64,000 nucleotides of DNA from Marinobacter arenosus (GTDB taxonomy: Bacteria; Pseudomonadota; Gammaproteobacteria; Pseudomonadales; Oleiphilaceae), in contig NZ_JAHVAO010000001.1 in NCBI RefSeq assembly GCF_019264345.1, positions 186,001 to 250,000 on the forward strand, written 5' to 3'. Positions 22,801 through 33,797 of this stretch are shown piece by piece. Numbering within the stretch: position 1 is the first letter of the stretch; each line of letters starts with the position of its first letter. Made by a program: the position numbers and the translations under genes. A model generated the notes under the pieces. The model had not been told where the DNA came from. It searched no databases and saw only the letters and a list, made by a program, of their open reading frames with translations.

Positions 22801-23353
22801 CCTGGACAGCCAGAATGACGACCTTATGGAGGCGCTGGAGACCCTGGACAATGCGATCCGCAAGATCGACCGGGAGACCCGTCAGCGTTTCAAGGAAACC
22901 TTCGACCAGGTTAACGGGGGGCTACAGGCCCTTTTCCCGAAAGTATTTGGAGGGGGTAACGCCTACCTGGAGCTGACCGGGGAGGACCTGCTGGAAACGG
23001 GCGTTGCCATCATGGCCCGCCCCCCTGGTAAGAAGAACAGTACAATCCACCTGCTTTCCGGTGGAGAGAAGGCGTTGACCGCCATTGCGCTGGTCTTTTC
23101 AATCTTCCAGTTGAATCCGGCACCGTTCTGTATGTTGGACGAGGTGGATGCTCCGCTGGATGACGCCAACGTTGGGCGCTACGCCAACATGGTCAAGGAA
23201 ATGTCGAAACAGGTTCAATTCATCTACATCACCCACAACAAGATTGCTATGGAAATGGCCGATCAGCTTATGGGGGTGACCATGCACGAGCCGGGTTGTT
23301 CCCGTCTGGTGTCGGTGGATGTGGAAGAGGCGGCAGCGCTGGCGGAAGCCTGA
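19853..23353 (+). CDS. smc: Chromosome partition protein Smc
   Basis: ATP-driven DNA loop-forming ring. Walker A is GPNGCGKSN (residues 32-40). A long coiled coil of about 165-490 is followed by a globular hinge around 500-650 and a second coiled coil of 650-1000. The C-terminal head has LSGGEKAL and the Walker B FCMLDEVDAPLDD. 1166 residues, typical. Its presence together with scpA/scpB argues for an SMC-ScpAB organism rather than MukBEF. Confidence 0.97.
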   Translation: MRLKSIKLSGFKSFVDPTTVPFPSNMTAVVGPNGCGKSNIIDAVRWVMGESSAKYLRGESMTDVIFNGSSARKPVGQASIELVFDNSDGSAPGEFVRFNEISVRRRVSREGQSEYFLNGSKCRRRDITDLFLGTGLGPRSYAIIEQGMISRLIEAKPEELRIYIEEAAGISKYKERRRETENRIRRTQENLERLTDLRDELGRQLQHLERQAAAAEKYKAYKHEERQKKAELTVLRWQSLDNDLQTWRAKIRDTELELEKLLTERVNLETSLESLRENHLDRTEHFNKAQARYYEAGADIARIEQSLEHQRERSRQTAAELDQAMANQRELARELEQDEDKLTGIQEELDMMEPEQEALALRSEESGEKLQMAEDAMSEWQQKWEDFSSRSSDARRQAELSQSRIRSLEEAIEQLRGRYRKLEDEQALLDGQMDRAELEELQEQKETLELQREEASERIASIQEDLYEARQDQREAEQAAGEERQRVQSLRAALESQQALLDEQLGGQDDALQGWLSEHGLTDAPRVASQLRIDNGWEFAVEQVIGRFTHGLSLPGIDHLAAAMSSAPKGLALVSAGSAEASASEPDGLADKVSGVPAVSALMAGIRTVETLSDALGMRSGLAERESVITPDGVWVSRDWVLMPDSDAGQVGVIERQKKVSELEAQLAQAEASLAQASDRLDGLQERVERAESARDEAQAKLSDADRELSGLSSKISGLRARAEQIDARLQRIREDLSDVSLNLESQEESLREAREEWQQALASTEDSDEEKERLLEQRDGLRENLDRLRHDARHDRDHAHQLQLQLQSLNSQRDGLKQTIERMQLQKERIEERLEILRESRESAEEPIEDLQMQLEGLLDRRLAEEEKLGAARDGLEEIDREVRDKEQGRSRIDHQIQDVRSKLEKLKMESQALEIRSGNHIEQLQELDVKLQEVLEHLPEGANEKDWADELEKIGNRIQRLGAINLAAIEEYQVQSERKTYLDSQNDDLMEALETLDNAIRKIDRETRQRFKETFDQVNGGLQALFPKVFGGGNAYLELTGEDLLETGVAIMARPPGKKNSTIHLLSGGEKALTAIALVFSIFQLNPAPFCMLDEVDAPLDDANVGRYANMVKEMSKQVQFIYITHNKIAMEMADQLMGVTMHEPGCSRLVSVDVEEAAALAEA

Positions 23354-23482
23354 GTGCCGGTGTTGGACATAAAAGCAGCAAGGATGACAATAACGCCATC
23401 TGGCCCGGCTGCGCGTTGTATTCATTACGGGCTTTTCTTAGAGTAACAGTGTTACCCGATCCGCAAACAGGACAGCAGGACT

Positions 23483-24565
23483 ATGTCACTTAGGGAATGG
23501 TTAATCGCCATCGGTACCCTCGTTATCATTGGGATTGTCATTGACGGCATTCGCCGTGTGCGTCGTGCCCGCAAGGAATCGATGGCTATCTCTTCCGGAA
23601 TGGGGGCGGATAAGCTTGAGGATTCGCCGCTAGACGACCATTACAACCCGGAGCTGCCCAACGGCGGAGCCAGGACCATCTCCCGTGACACCCTGGAAGA
23701 GCGTGGCTATGTGAAGCGTGAGAGGTCAGACCGTTTCGGCACTCCCAAACCCAAGCCGACACGCCCGGTCACCGCAACGAACAGCGCTCCAAAGCAGCCG
23801 GAAACACCAGTCGAGCAAGAACCACAGCCCGAGGAGCCTTCCTGGGAATCAGGCTTTTCCGCCCACGATGACTCGTATCCGGATCCGGAGCCGGACTCTG
23901 GCTGGACCGCGTCCGAAACCGATCTGGATGCCGATGACGGCATTGTTGGAGAACCTCGAACCGTTTCACGTCATAAGAATCCGGCACCCGCTGCGGTCCC
24001 CGAGGTTCATGACGAGCCGGTCGAGGCACCCGTGCCGCCTACCATCACCACAGAGGTTGAGGAAGATACCGCTCGTCGGGATCCGGTCGACCGAAAGACC
24101 GGGCAGCCGCTTGCCGGCGCCAACCGTCCGGAAGCCCGGGAAGTGGTGGTGATCAATGTGCTTGCCCGCAGTGGTGAGGATTTCAGCGGTGTCGCCCTGA
24201 AAAAGCTTTTTGAAGCCTGTGGCCTCGAGTATGGCGATATGGACATCTACCATCGGCATGAAGCGGCTGATACCACCAGTCCTGTCCAGTTCAGTGTTGC
24301 CAACGCGGTTGAGCCGGGAACATTCAAACCGGCCGACATGCCCCGTTTAACCACCCCGGGCATCAGCTTTTTCATGAGTCTGCCGGGCCCGACGAACGGG
24401 TTGCAGGCCTTTGAGTTCATGCTGGAGACCGCCCAATGCGTGGTCAGAAACCTTGGTGGGGAACTCAAAGATGAGCGTCGCAGTGTGATGACCCCGCAAA
24501 CGATTGAACATTGCCGTCAACGCATCCGGGAATTTGACCGCAAGCAGCGGTCGCAACGGGTCTGA
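23483..24565 (+). CDS. zipA: Cell division protein ZipA
   Basis: Tethers FtsZ to the inner membrane at the division site. One N-terminal membrane helix (WLIAIGTLVIIGIVIDGIRR) is followed by a basic patch, then a long acidic and proline-rich linker (residues 45-220). The C-terminal FtsZ-binding domain runs from VVINVLARSGEDFSG. 360 residues. The position between smc and ligA is common in pseudomonad-like genomes. Confidence 0.95.
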   Translation: MSLREWLIAIGTLVIIGIVIDGIRRVRRARKESMAISSGMGADKLEDSPLDDHYNPELPNGGARTISRDTLEERGYVKRERSDRFGTPKPKPTRPVTATNSAPKQPETPVEQEPQPEEPSWESGFSAHDDSYPDPEPDSGWTASETDLDADDGIVGEPRTVSRHKNPAPAAVPEVHDEPVEAPVPPTITTEVEEDTARRDPVDRKTGQPLAGANRPEAREVVVINVLARSGEDFSGVALKKLFEACGLEYGDMDIYHRHEAADTTSPVQFSVANAVEPGTFKPADMPRLTTPGISFFMSLPGPTNGLQAFEFMLETAQCVVRNLGGELKDERRSVMTPQTIEHCRQRIREFDRKQRSQRV

Positions 24566-24590
24566 CGCCAGATCGAAGTATTGAAGAACG

Positions 24591-24618
24591 GTGCCCGGAT
24601 TGTTCCGGGCATTTTTTT
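24591..24618 (+). terminator. Rho-independent terminator after zipA
   Basis: TGCCCGGA, short loop, TCCGGGCA followed by seven T. It lies between zipA and ligA, 22 bases before the ligA start. Confidence 0.8.
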
Positions 24619-24627
24619 GACAGGTGA

Positions 24628-26673
<2,046 letters not shown>

Positions 26674-26865
26674 ACGGGGCCGCTTACGTTTATTTAAGGG
26701 CCGCTCGGGAAGGGGACCCCCGTTGGCCGATGAATCTGAGAACTCGCGCAGATCGCAGTTACCGCAAATTGGCTACCATGGCGTTGTTCTGTAACGGTGT
26801 GTAATCCGGCTTTTGTATGAAAGCCCAGACACTGCCATAACAACAACGTTTGAACGGATTTCTTC

Positions 26866-29583
26866 ATGCGCGCCGATTTCATCTCAGGCATTGTTTCCGC
26901 CATCCGCTTTACCGGTTTGATCCTGCTTGCCCTGGGGCTGGCCGCGTGTAAAACCGAAAAAGCCGCTGACCAGCCCACGATTCTCGGCATTCCACCCTCC
27001 ACCGCGTACCTCGGGGTGGAGTACTACTACAATTTTGGCGCCTATGGCGGCGAGACGATTCTCGACTACTCCCTGACCAATGCACCGTCCTGGCTTGCTC
27101 TGGAAGACACCAGCAACAAGGCCCGTCAGGGCGTCATCATGCGGGGGGTCCCGGGACTGACCGGTGGTAATCGCGGCGAACTGGATCTTGGCAAAGAGCA
27201 GGACATCAACCTGGTCACTACGGATGGCCAGATGTCGGGGGTACAGCCCTTTGATATTGAGGTGAAGTACAACCCCTTATCCCTGGAAGTAGAGACGTTT
27301 ACCGAAGGCGAAAGCCCTGAAATCGCAGAGACTGCCCGCGAAAGCTGTGATCAGCCTGATCTGGAGCCTGCCGGCGAGCATCGCTTTACCATCAACCAGT
27401 ACGATGAAGATGGAAACGTCACCGGCACCACTGAGGTAACCCGCCCAACCCGGCCCGTGGTGGCCAAGATCATTCTTAAACGCCCGTCGGTAACCCGCGT
27501 TGGTGTCGCTTTTGAACTGAGCTCCGAGTACGACCCAAGCCGCTGTGATTCTGGATTCGATGACCCCCATCAGCGTTGTGATTACAGTGAGGCAAACGTC
27601 GGGGATGCCAATGTTGGACAGGATATTGTCGCTCTGGGCAGCAATAGCGCGGCCAAACTCGAGGGGCTTGAGTACCTGACGTACCGGGAAGACGGTCTGG
27701 GTGGGCTCGTCACATTGGAACCTGGCGTGACAGAGTGCTATATCCGGCTGGAAGTGATCGATGACACCTTTCCTGAGCCCTCGGAAGTGGCGCGTCTGAC
27801 CCTTACGGAAGTTCGCAACGGGCTTGCTGGCCTGGGTGAGAACAACGAAGGCACAGAAATAAACCTGATAATCGATGATGACGAACCCGTGCTGACGCTG
27901 AAAACAATAGCTGGCGGCACCCGCGACGCTCTTAACATCAATGGTGTTCGCGAATACGTCGGTACCCTCTCCGGTGACCGTGACGGGACCTTCCGCGCCC
28001 GCCTGAAACATTCGGAGGACGCGACAGCCAGACTGGGTTCTGAGTTCGTGATTGAACAGGAACAGTCAGAGAATGTCTGGGTTGAAAACGATGAGCTGGT
28101 CTTCCCGGAGGCCGTAGATGAACGTCGTTTTCGCATTCGTGTTTTGACGGACACATACTCCAATCCGGGGCTGAATGACCGTTTCATCCTCCTCGGCCTG
28201 GATGAGGCGTATCAGGCAGGCCGTGAAAATTATGCTCGAGCAGCGGATGGCAGCGTACTCAGGGTCAGTCTCAACGAACTGACGTCGGCGCTTGTGTTGA
28301 ATGGCTCGGACGGCTTTGTCGCGACGGACTTCGACATTGCCCATTCCGGCCGAATCTTCATCGCGGGGTACGACAGCGCCGACAACGATCGGGTACGGGT
28401 AAGAATCTTCGACCAGAAGGGCAATCTGTTGCAGGATATTGCCGTGTCGGACGTAGGTGAGGTGAATAATTCGCCCCAGCCCGTGATCGGTACTGTGGTT
28501 CGAAAAGTATCCGAAGGAGCAGCCAAAGTGGATCGTTTCGAATTCGCTGTGGCCTATAGCACGGATGCCACGGGTACCGATGCCAACGGTGGGCTGGACG
28601 TGATGGTTTCGCGCTACTGGTTTGATTCGGCCACCGCCGGAGGCTCGTACGTCAACAACTGGACCATCAGAACCGGCACCAGTGGCGATGATGTCGTTCG
28701 CTCAATTGGCATCAATGCCGAAAGCGGGTATGTCTCCGTCGCCGGTGAAACCGACGGCACATGGCCTGACCAGAACCGGGCAGGAGCCGTGGACAGTTTC
28801 CTTCAGCGAATTGACACCGAGCTTGACGGCGACACCGAAGTTGGTGCGCTGGCCTGGACGCGACAGATCGGATCCTCCGCCGATGACTCCGTCGCCGGTG
28901 GAAGCTCCGTGTCCATCGCCCCGCTGCTATTTGGTTCCGCCGCTGGATCCGTTAATGGTGAATCGGTCATTGGTGGTGTCGATGCGTTCTTCTACAGCGC
29001 TTCCGGTTCCGCAAGTACGATAGCCGTAAAGCAGGTTGGAACAGAAGCCGACGAGCCCGTATCTGGCGGTCTTTACGACAATAACCTGCTCTGGTTGGTG
29101 GGAACCGGAACCGGGGATTACTCGGTGGAGGAGAACGAGGAGGGGGTTAACACGCTTGCCAGGAGTGCCCTGAACAGTGGATCAGGGTTCGTGTTTGCAT
29201 ACTCGTCTGGCGGGGTGCTGAATCGTGCGTTTTCTGTCAACGATGACGATGACGTGTCTCAGGAGCGATTCGGGGCCATTTCCTTATTCGACGGCGACGT
29301 TGTTGTGGGCGGTGCCACCAATGGTGCGTTCGAGGCAGGCGTTACGCCCGTAACCGGAGACCAGGCCATCCTGGCACGGGTTTCACTGACTGAGGCGTCA
29401 GATGGCGCTGAGGACACGCCGTTCCGTAACGAGTGGCATTACCAACTGCTGGAAGCAGACTCGGAGATCCTGGCACTGGGCAATTACCGGGATGACGAAA
29501 TCGCTGCCTTGGCGAGGCGCGGTGGCGATCAGTTATTGCTGGTATTCAGTCCGGAAGGACGGCTGCTGTCCGAGTTGAATTAG
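26866..29583 (+). CDS. Large secreted lipoprotein with Ig-like, Calx-beta-like and propeller-like regions
   Basis: I do not recognise a named family for the full 905 residues. The N-terminus is a lipoprotein signal with lipobox LAAC (Cys around residue 28). Residues 35-120 resemble a putative Ig/cadherin-type fold (GVEYYYNFGAYGG, APSWLAL). Residues 200-345 resemble a Calx-beta domain (acidic, FPEPSEVARLTLTEV, IDDDEP). The second half (about 480-900) has repeated blocks such as VVRSIGINAESGYVSVAGETDGTW and VVVGGATNGAF, as in SBBP-type beta-propellers. It is probably a surface or periplasmic protein with calcium-binding acidic loops. Monocistronic, convergent with the CBS protein and overlapping it by four bases. 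Confidence 0.75.
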   Translation: MRADFISGIVSAIRFTGLILLALGLAACKTEKAADQPTILGIPPSTAYLGVEYYYNFGAYGGETILDYSLTNAPSWLALEDTSNKARQGVIMRGVPGLTGGNRGELDLGKEQDINLVTTDGQMSGVQPFDIEVKYNPLSLEVETFTEGESPEIAETARESCDQPDLEPAGEHRFTINQYDEDGNVTGTTEVTRPTRPVVAKIILKRPSVTRVGVAFELSSEYDPSRCDSGFDDPHQRCDYSEANVGDANVGQDIVALGSNSAAKLEGLEYLTYREDGLGGLVTLEPGVTECYIRLEVIDDTFPEPSEVARLTLTEVRNGLAGLGENNEGTEINLIIDDDEPVLTLKTIAGGTRDALNINGVREYVGTLSGDRDGTFRARLKHSEDATARLGSEFVIEQEQSENVWVENDELVFPEAVDERRFRIRVLTDTYSNPGLNDRFILLGLDEAYQAGRENYARAADGSVLRVSLNELTSALVLNGSDGFVATDFDIAHSGRIFIAGYDSADNDRVRVRIFDQKGNLLQDIAVSDVGEVNNSPQPVIGTVVRKVSEGAAKVDRFEFAVAYSTDATGTDANGGLDVMVSRYWFDSATAGGSYVNNWTIRTGTSGDDVVRSIGINAESGYVSVAGETDGTWPDQNRAGAVDSFLQRIDTELDGDTEVGALAWTRQIGSSADDSVAGGSSVSIAPLLFGSAAGSVNGESVIGGVDAFFYSASGSASTIAVKQVGTEADEPVSGGLYDNNLLWLVGTGTGDYSVEENEEGVNTLARSALNSGSGFVFAYSSGGVLNRAFSVNDDDDVSQERFGAISLFDGDVVVGGATNGAFEAGVTPVTGDQAILARVSLTEASDGAEDTPFRNEWHYQLLEADSEILALGNYRDDEIAALARRGGDQLLLVFSPEGRLLSELN

Positions 29584-30209
29584 ACACTGCCTTCGTGGCG
29601 ACCGGTACTGGCGTAGAGTCGAAGGTAATCGGTGCTGGTGACAATCCCGCAGGGCTTGCCACTGGCATCCACGACGAGCGCCGCGCTGAGCTGGTGAGCA
29701 AGCATCAGCCGAGCCAGCTGGTGAGCGTCGGTTTCGGGCGATGCCGTCAGAAATGCCGGTAACTCCACATAGACCATACTCTGGTTCAATCCATCCGCCG
29801 GATTTGAGTGCAGCCAGCCCAGTAGCCACCGCAAATCCACCAGGCCCGCTATGTTGTCTTCAGCGGTGATCACCAGATGATGCACGCCATGTTCATCCAT
29901 GCTGGTCAGGGCATCTGATATGGTTGAGGCCGCTGGCAAAGAGTACAGGGCGGGCGAGCAGATGGCGGACACCGGAAGGTAGGTTCTCTGCGCTTTCGGC
30001 TCACCGGCGGCTGCGCCGTATTCCTCCAGAGCTCGATGACGGCCGGAATTGGCGGCCTGTTGGAACTCCGCATCCGTTACTTCGCTGTGGCTCGGGCTGA
30101 TAGGAGGGCTGTCCTTCAGCTCAGTGACGTCGCCCACCCGGCGGCTCCTGAACGCCTCCGGTAATCGGGTCCCCACCGGGCGCCCGGGTTCACTGACGAA
30201 GATTGACAT
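29580..30209 (-). CDS. CBS-domain pair protein
   Basis: About 209 residues from the ATG at 30207-30209; a GTG five codons upstream is possible. The N-terminal 80 residues are low-complexity and probably disordered. Two CBS motifs follow: SAICSPALYSLPAASTISDALTSMDEHGVHHLVIT and, less regular, AHQLARLMLAHQLSAALVVDASGKPCGIVTSTDYLRLY. Such pairs bind adenine nucleotides. There is no attached enzyme or channel, so its partner is unknown. Its 3' end overlaps the lipoprotein gene stop. Confidence 0.8.
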   Translation of the reverse strand: MSIFVSEPGRPVGTRLPEAFRSRRVGDVTELKDSPPISPSHSEVTDAEFQQAANSGRHRALEEYGAAAGEPKAQRTYLPVSAICSPALYSLPAASTISDALTSMDEHGVHHLVITAEDNIAGLVDLRWLLGWLHSNPADGLNQSMVYVELPAFLTASPETDAHQLARLMLAHQLSAALVVDASGKPCGIVTSTDYLRLYASTGRHEGSV

Positions 30210-30281
30210 GGCTTGATTCCCCACAATGAAGATAGGTATTACTGTGTTATCGGCCAGCTTCCGAATTTCTTCAATGAACTG

Positions 30282-32177
30282 TCAACTTGATTCGCCCCCT
30301 TGGGCGCGGTGAATGCGGCGGCTTTCCAGCCGGCGCTTGAGCTGCGCGGAGAGGCATTGGGGTTGATCGGAAAGCCGGTCTGCGAGGTATTCGGCCAGCA
30401 ATGGCGCATAGCTCAGACCTTTGCTCCCCAGACCGGTAAACAGGTACATCCCAGCCACACTGTTGCCCTCACCATCGCATAACTGATCAGCGACAGGCTG
30501 ATAATCGTGCGTGGTACATCGGAATCCGACCCTTCCCTGAGTTGCCCCGGTTGGAGCGGAGGCACCGGGCTGGCGGGTCAGGATGTCCGGCAGCATGGTC
30601 TGCAGTTCTGACAGGTTCTGCTCGTTGCTCGCCTGTGTGGGTTCGGGATTATCGTCCCTGAGATCAAAGGTTGCGCCAGTGACGGCAACCCCCTCATGGA
30701 CAGGATTCAGGTACCGTGGGCCGCAGATGACAGCCTTCGGGGCCTGTACGCTGCTTTCCTCCAGATGACTGACCTGACCCCGGATGCTTTTGAAACGAAA
30801 GCTGCCCGGAAACGGAAGCAGGTCCGGGGACAGGTGGCCCGCACACACCACAACCCGCTCCGCGACAATGTCGGTGCCGGTGGATGAGGAGAGATGCCAT
30901 TTCCCTGCGGAGAAGTCCAGTTTAGTTACATTGACGTTGAACGCCGTTTGGATGCCGGGATGCTGAATCAGTTGTGTGCACAGCTTTGAGGGCTCAAGCC
31001 AGCCGCTCCCGGGAAACCAGAGTCCCCCGGTCTGCGTCGGTACGCCCGTCAACTGGCTGGCGCGCTCCCGATCCACGGGGTAGAGAATCTCCGTCGGGTA
31101 TTTGTTCCGTGCCAGAAACCGTTGTTGGCGATCCTGTTCCTGTTCGTTCCATGCAAGCTGAAGCAGGCCTGTTGGATGCCAGCAAGACTCCCGGTAGGGC
31201 CCGTAACACCGCTGGCTGAACATCAGCGCTGACAGTGCCAGTTCGGTCTGGTCGTTGAATTCCACACCCAGCTTGACGTATGTGGCTCCCTGCCGGTTGC
31301 CGGAGGCGCCCGAACCTGCCCCGGGGGACGAGTCCACGAGCGTCACGTTTACACCGCGCTCGGCCAGGTTGCGCGCCAGCAAGCAGCCAGCGATGCCTGC
31401 ACCAATGATGGCAACTGAGCCCAATGTTGCGGGCTCTTCAGCGTCCTCACCGGTCGGTAGTCTGCCCACCAGCATGTCTCGTTTTCGGCCATATCCCCGG
31501 ACTTTTTCCATTTGAAATCCGGTTGATGCCAAGGCCCTCCGAATCCTGCCAACGGATGTAAACGTTGCCAGCGTCGTTCCCGGTTTGCTGTGGGCCCGGA
31601 TGTCGGTCATGGCCTGATCAAGCCACATTTCCGGATTGGTCGAGGGCGCAAAACCATCGAGGAACCAGGCGTCCGCCCGAAAATCGAGCGCCTGCCAGGC
31701 ATCAAGGATGTCCCCAAAATACAACGTCAGTCGCACCCGTCCGCTGTCGAACAACAAGCGGTGTACGCCCCTGGTCAGAGGAGGGTAATGTTCGACAAGT
31801 TGCGAGGCGAGGGGAGAGAGCTCCGGCCAAGACTCAAGGGCTGTGCAGAGATCGTCCCGCGTCAGCGGAAAGCGCTCCACGGAAATGAAATGCAGTGTGG
31901 CGGGATGGTCCGGTTCTGTCTCCCGCCAGGCGTGCCAGGCCGCAAGAAAATTGAGGCCAGTCCCGAAACCGGATTCTGCAATGACAAAGCATCCGCCCTC
32001 GGGCACGGTGTTGAATCGGTCCGGCAATCCATTGTGTGCCAGAAAAACGTAACGGGTTTCTTCCAGCCCGTTATCGCGGCTGAAATAGACATCACCGAAT
32101 GTCGCCGATTCCGGGACACCGTCCCGCCAAATCAGCTCTGCTGGCTCTATAGCCGGGGGGAGAAGATCGGAAGTCAT
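30282..32177 (-). CDS. mnmC: Bifunctional tRNA 5-methylaminomethyl-2-thiouridine biosynthesis protein
   Basis: Completes mnm5s2U34 of certain tRNAs. The N-terminal domain (about residues 1-240) is the SAM methyltransferase MnmC2, with FVIAESGFGTGLNFLAAW and the catalytic region WFLDGFAPSTNPEMW. The C-terminal domain is the FAD oxidase MnmC1, starting at AIIGAGIAGCLLARNLAERG. The start at 32177 (MTSDLLPP) is chosen because upstream residues are not homologous. 631 residues. It lies 13 bases after ppiA and is probably cotranscribed with it. Confidence 0.95.
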   Translation of the reverse strand: MTSDLLPPAIEPAELIWRDGVPESATFGDVYFSRDNGLEETRYVFLAHNGLPDRFNTVPEGGCFVIAESGFGTGLNFLAAWHAWRETEPDHPATLHFISVERFPLTRDDLCTALESWPELSPLASQLVEHYPPLTRGVHRLLFDSGRVRLTLYFGDILDAWQALDFRADAWFLDGFAPSTNPEMWLDQAMTDIRAHSKPGTTLATFTSVGRIRRALASTGFQMEKVRGYGRKRDMLVGRLPTGEDAEEPATLGSVAIIGAGIAGCLLARNLAERGVNVTLVDSSPGAGSGASGNRQGATYVKLGVEFNDQTELALSALMFSQRCYGPYRESCWHPTGLLQLAWNEQEQDRQQRFLARNKYPTEILYPVDRERASQLTGVPTQTGGLWFPGSGWLEPSKLCTQLIQHPGIQTAFNVNVTKLDFSAGKWHLSSSTGTDIVAERVVVCAGHLSPDLLPFPGSFRFKSIRGQVSHLEESSVQAPKAVICGPRYLNPVHEGVAVTGATFDLRDDNPEPTQASNEQNLSELQTMLPDILTRQPGASAPTGATQGRVGFRCTTHDYQPVADQLCDGEGNSVAGMYLFTGLGSKGLSYAPLLAEYLADRLSDQPQCLSAQLKRRLESRRIHRAQGGESS

Positions 32178-32190
32178 GACCTTGCCGGGA

Positions 32191-32799
32191 TTACTCCAGG
32201 ATTGAGATGCTTTCGATGACCACAGGCTCGGCCGGTACGTCCGCCATGCCTTTTGAGTAACCGGTTTCGACGCCACCGATTGCATCAACGACCCCCATGC
32301 CTTCGGTTACCTTGCCGAATACGGCGTAACCGGCACCCCGCACCCCGGCGTCCAAAAAGCCATTATCGACCAGGTTGATGAAAAACTGGGACGTCGCGCT
32401 ATCGGGTGCGCTGGTCCGGGCCATGGCAATGGTACCCCGGAGGTTCTTGAGGGTTGGGCTGGCCTCATTCGCAATGGGGTCGCGAGTGGGTTTCCGGGTA
32501 AGGTCAGCGGTAAACCCCCCGCCCTGGATCATGAAGCCGGGAATGACGCGATGAAAGACCGTGTTGTCGTAGAAGCCGGTTCGGGCATATTCCAGAAAGT
32601 TCTCTACCGTTTCTGGCGCGACGTCCGGGCGCAATTGCAGAGTGAGCGGACCTTTGTTGGTGACGATCTTCACTTTGGGGAGCGGTTCGACGTTGTCCTG
32701 CGTGGCGCTTTGGGCAAGGGTCTGAAGTGGAAACAGCGCAACGACAGACAGAATCAGGGCAGGGATCACAGATCGGGACGGTTTTACGGAATTTGGCAT
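32191..32799 (-). CDS. ppiA: Periplasmic cyclophilin-type peptidyl-prolyl isomerase
   Basis: Speeds cis-trans isomerisation at proline bonds of exported proteins. A cleavable signal peptide (hydrophobic SVIPALILSVVALFPL, cleavage near TLAQ-SA) is followed by a short cyclophilin domain with FHRVIPGFMIQGGGF and GTIAMARTSAPDSATSQFFIN. 202 residues, normal. The E. coli-type name is given by similarity; PpiA-like rather than the cytosolic PpiB because of the signal peptide. Confidence 0.88.
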   Translation of the reverse strand: MPNSVKPSRSVIPALILSVVALFPLQTLAQSATQDNVEPLPKVKIVTNKGPLTLQLRPDVAPETVENFLEYARTGFYDNTVFHRVIPGFMIQGGGFTADLTRKPTRDPIANEASPTLKNLRGTIAMARTSAPDSATSQFFINLVDNGFLDAGVRGAGYAVFGKVTEGMGVVDAIGGVETGYSKGMADVPAEPVVIESISILE

Positions 32800-33015
32800 T
32801 GTTACGGTGCTCTCGTGGTTAGCTGCAGAGATGTTTCCTGCAATAATTCAAGGTATCTGCTTTCTGGAGCACGATCTTAGCAGAATGCAGCGTTATTTCG
32901 GCGATTGCATGGGCGCGGTCAATGGCAAATAGACTACGCTCAGTGGGTGTCGGTTATAACAACAATCCATACCGGGCCGAGTTGTACGGTTTTCACTATG
33001 GAAAAGGAGAATCGA

Positions 33016-33756
33016 GTGAGAATCCGTCAGGGATTTGAAGAGAAATCGCGGCTTGGTCGGCTACTGATCAACCGTGGGTATTTGTCCGAAGCCCAGCTTG
33101 AGGATGGGCTACGTTTGCAGCGGGAAACCGGTCAAAGACTGGGGGAAGTGTTCATCCAGTCTGGCTGGATCACCGAGCGGGAGCTGCATCGGGTTCTCAA
33201 GCACCAGTCACGCTACCGCAATGCAGCGGCCCTGGTGACCGTGGTCACCCTGCCACTTCAGCCTTTGGTCAGTTTCGCGGCAAGCGGTAATGCCAGCGCC
33301 GCACAGAGCGCTGACGAGGCCGGAGAGCTATACGAACGCGGTACCCTGATGCCCATGCCAGACTCGGAGCTGGACCTTGTCATGGGTCAGGGGGATCCGA
33401 CGTTGCTGGATCGGATCAAAACAGTTTCCAGGATGGCGGATGCCGCGTCAGAGGAGGGCGGTGGCATTTCTGTCGATGTTATTGAGGGATTGAAGCTCAC
33501 TGCCAACACCTTTGTTCCCGTGCTGAACTTTCTGGATTCTGACCTGACCATCTCGGGCGTCCATTACCGGGACGGAGAGCAGCGCTATGTCGTCCGGGCG
33601 GATGGGGCACTGACAATGGCCTTTCCGGAGCGAATCGAAGAGATACGGATGGATAATATCCGGGTCAGTGGCAGCCGGGGGCCATCGATGGGTAACGTCA
33701 GCATCCACGACATCCGCTTTCACGCCGATTCGCAGATGACGATCTACACCCGATAA
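33016..33756 (+). CDS. MshEN-domain protein with a FilA/DUF6160-like C-terminal part
   Basis: The start is taken as the GTG at 33016, five bases after AAAGGAGA; the ATG at 32998 is an alternative. Residues 10-62 form an MshEN-like domain (LGRLLINRGYLSEAQLEDGL, then a second half-repeat LGEVFIQSGWITERELHRVL). In type II secretion and pilus ATPases this domain binds c-di-GMP or partners, but here no ATPase follows. Next come a hydrophobic stretch (ALVTVVTLPLQPLVSFAAS) and a motif SELDLVMGQGD like the start of FilA-type surface proteins, then a beta-rich C-terminus. I know no named protein with this order. Ends at a shared bidirectional terminator. Confidence 0.6.
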   Translation: MRIRQGFEEKSRLGRLLINRGYLSEAQLEDGLRLQRETGQRLGEVFIQSGWITERELHRVLKHQSRYRNAAALVTVVTLPLQPLVSFAASGNASAAQSADEAGELYERGTLMPMPDSELDLVMGQGDPTLLDRIKTVSRMADAASEEGGGISVDVIEGLKLTANTFVPVLNFLDSDLTISGVHYRDGEQRYVVRADGALTMAFPERIEEIRMDNIRVSGSRGPSMGNVSIHDIRFHADSQMTIYTR

Positions 33757-33787
33757 AAAAACGCCCGGAGATCCGGGCGTTTTTTTC
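33755..33787. terminator. Bidirectional rho-independent terminator
   Basis: ACGCCCGGA, two-base loop, TCCGGGCGT, flanked by A-run and T-run on both sides. It serves the MshEN-domain gene on the plus strand and flgN on the minus strand. Confidence 0.9.
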
Positions 33788-33797
33788 ATGGCGCCTA

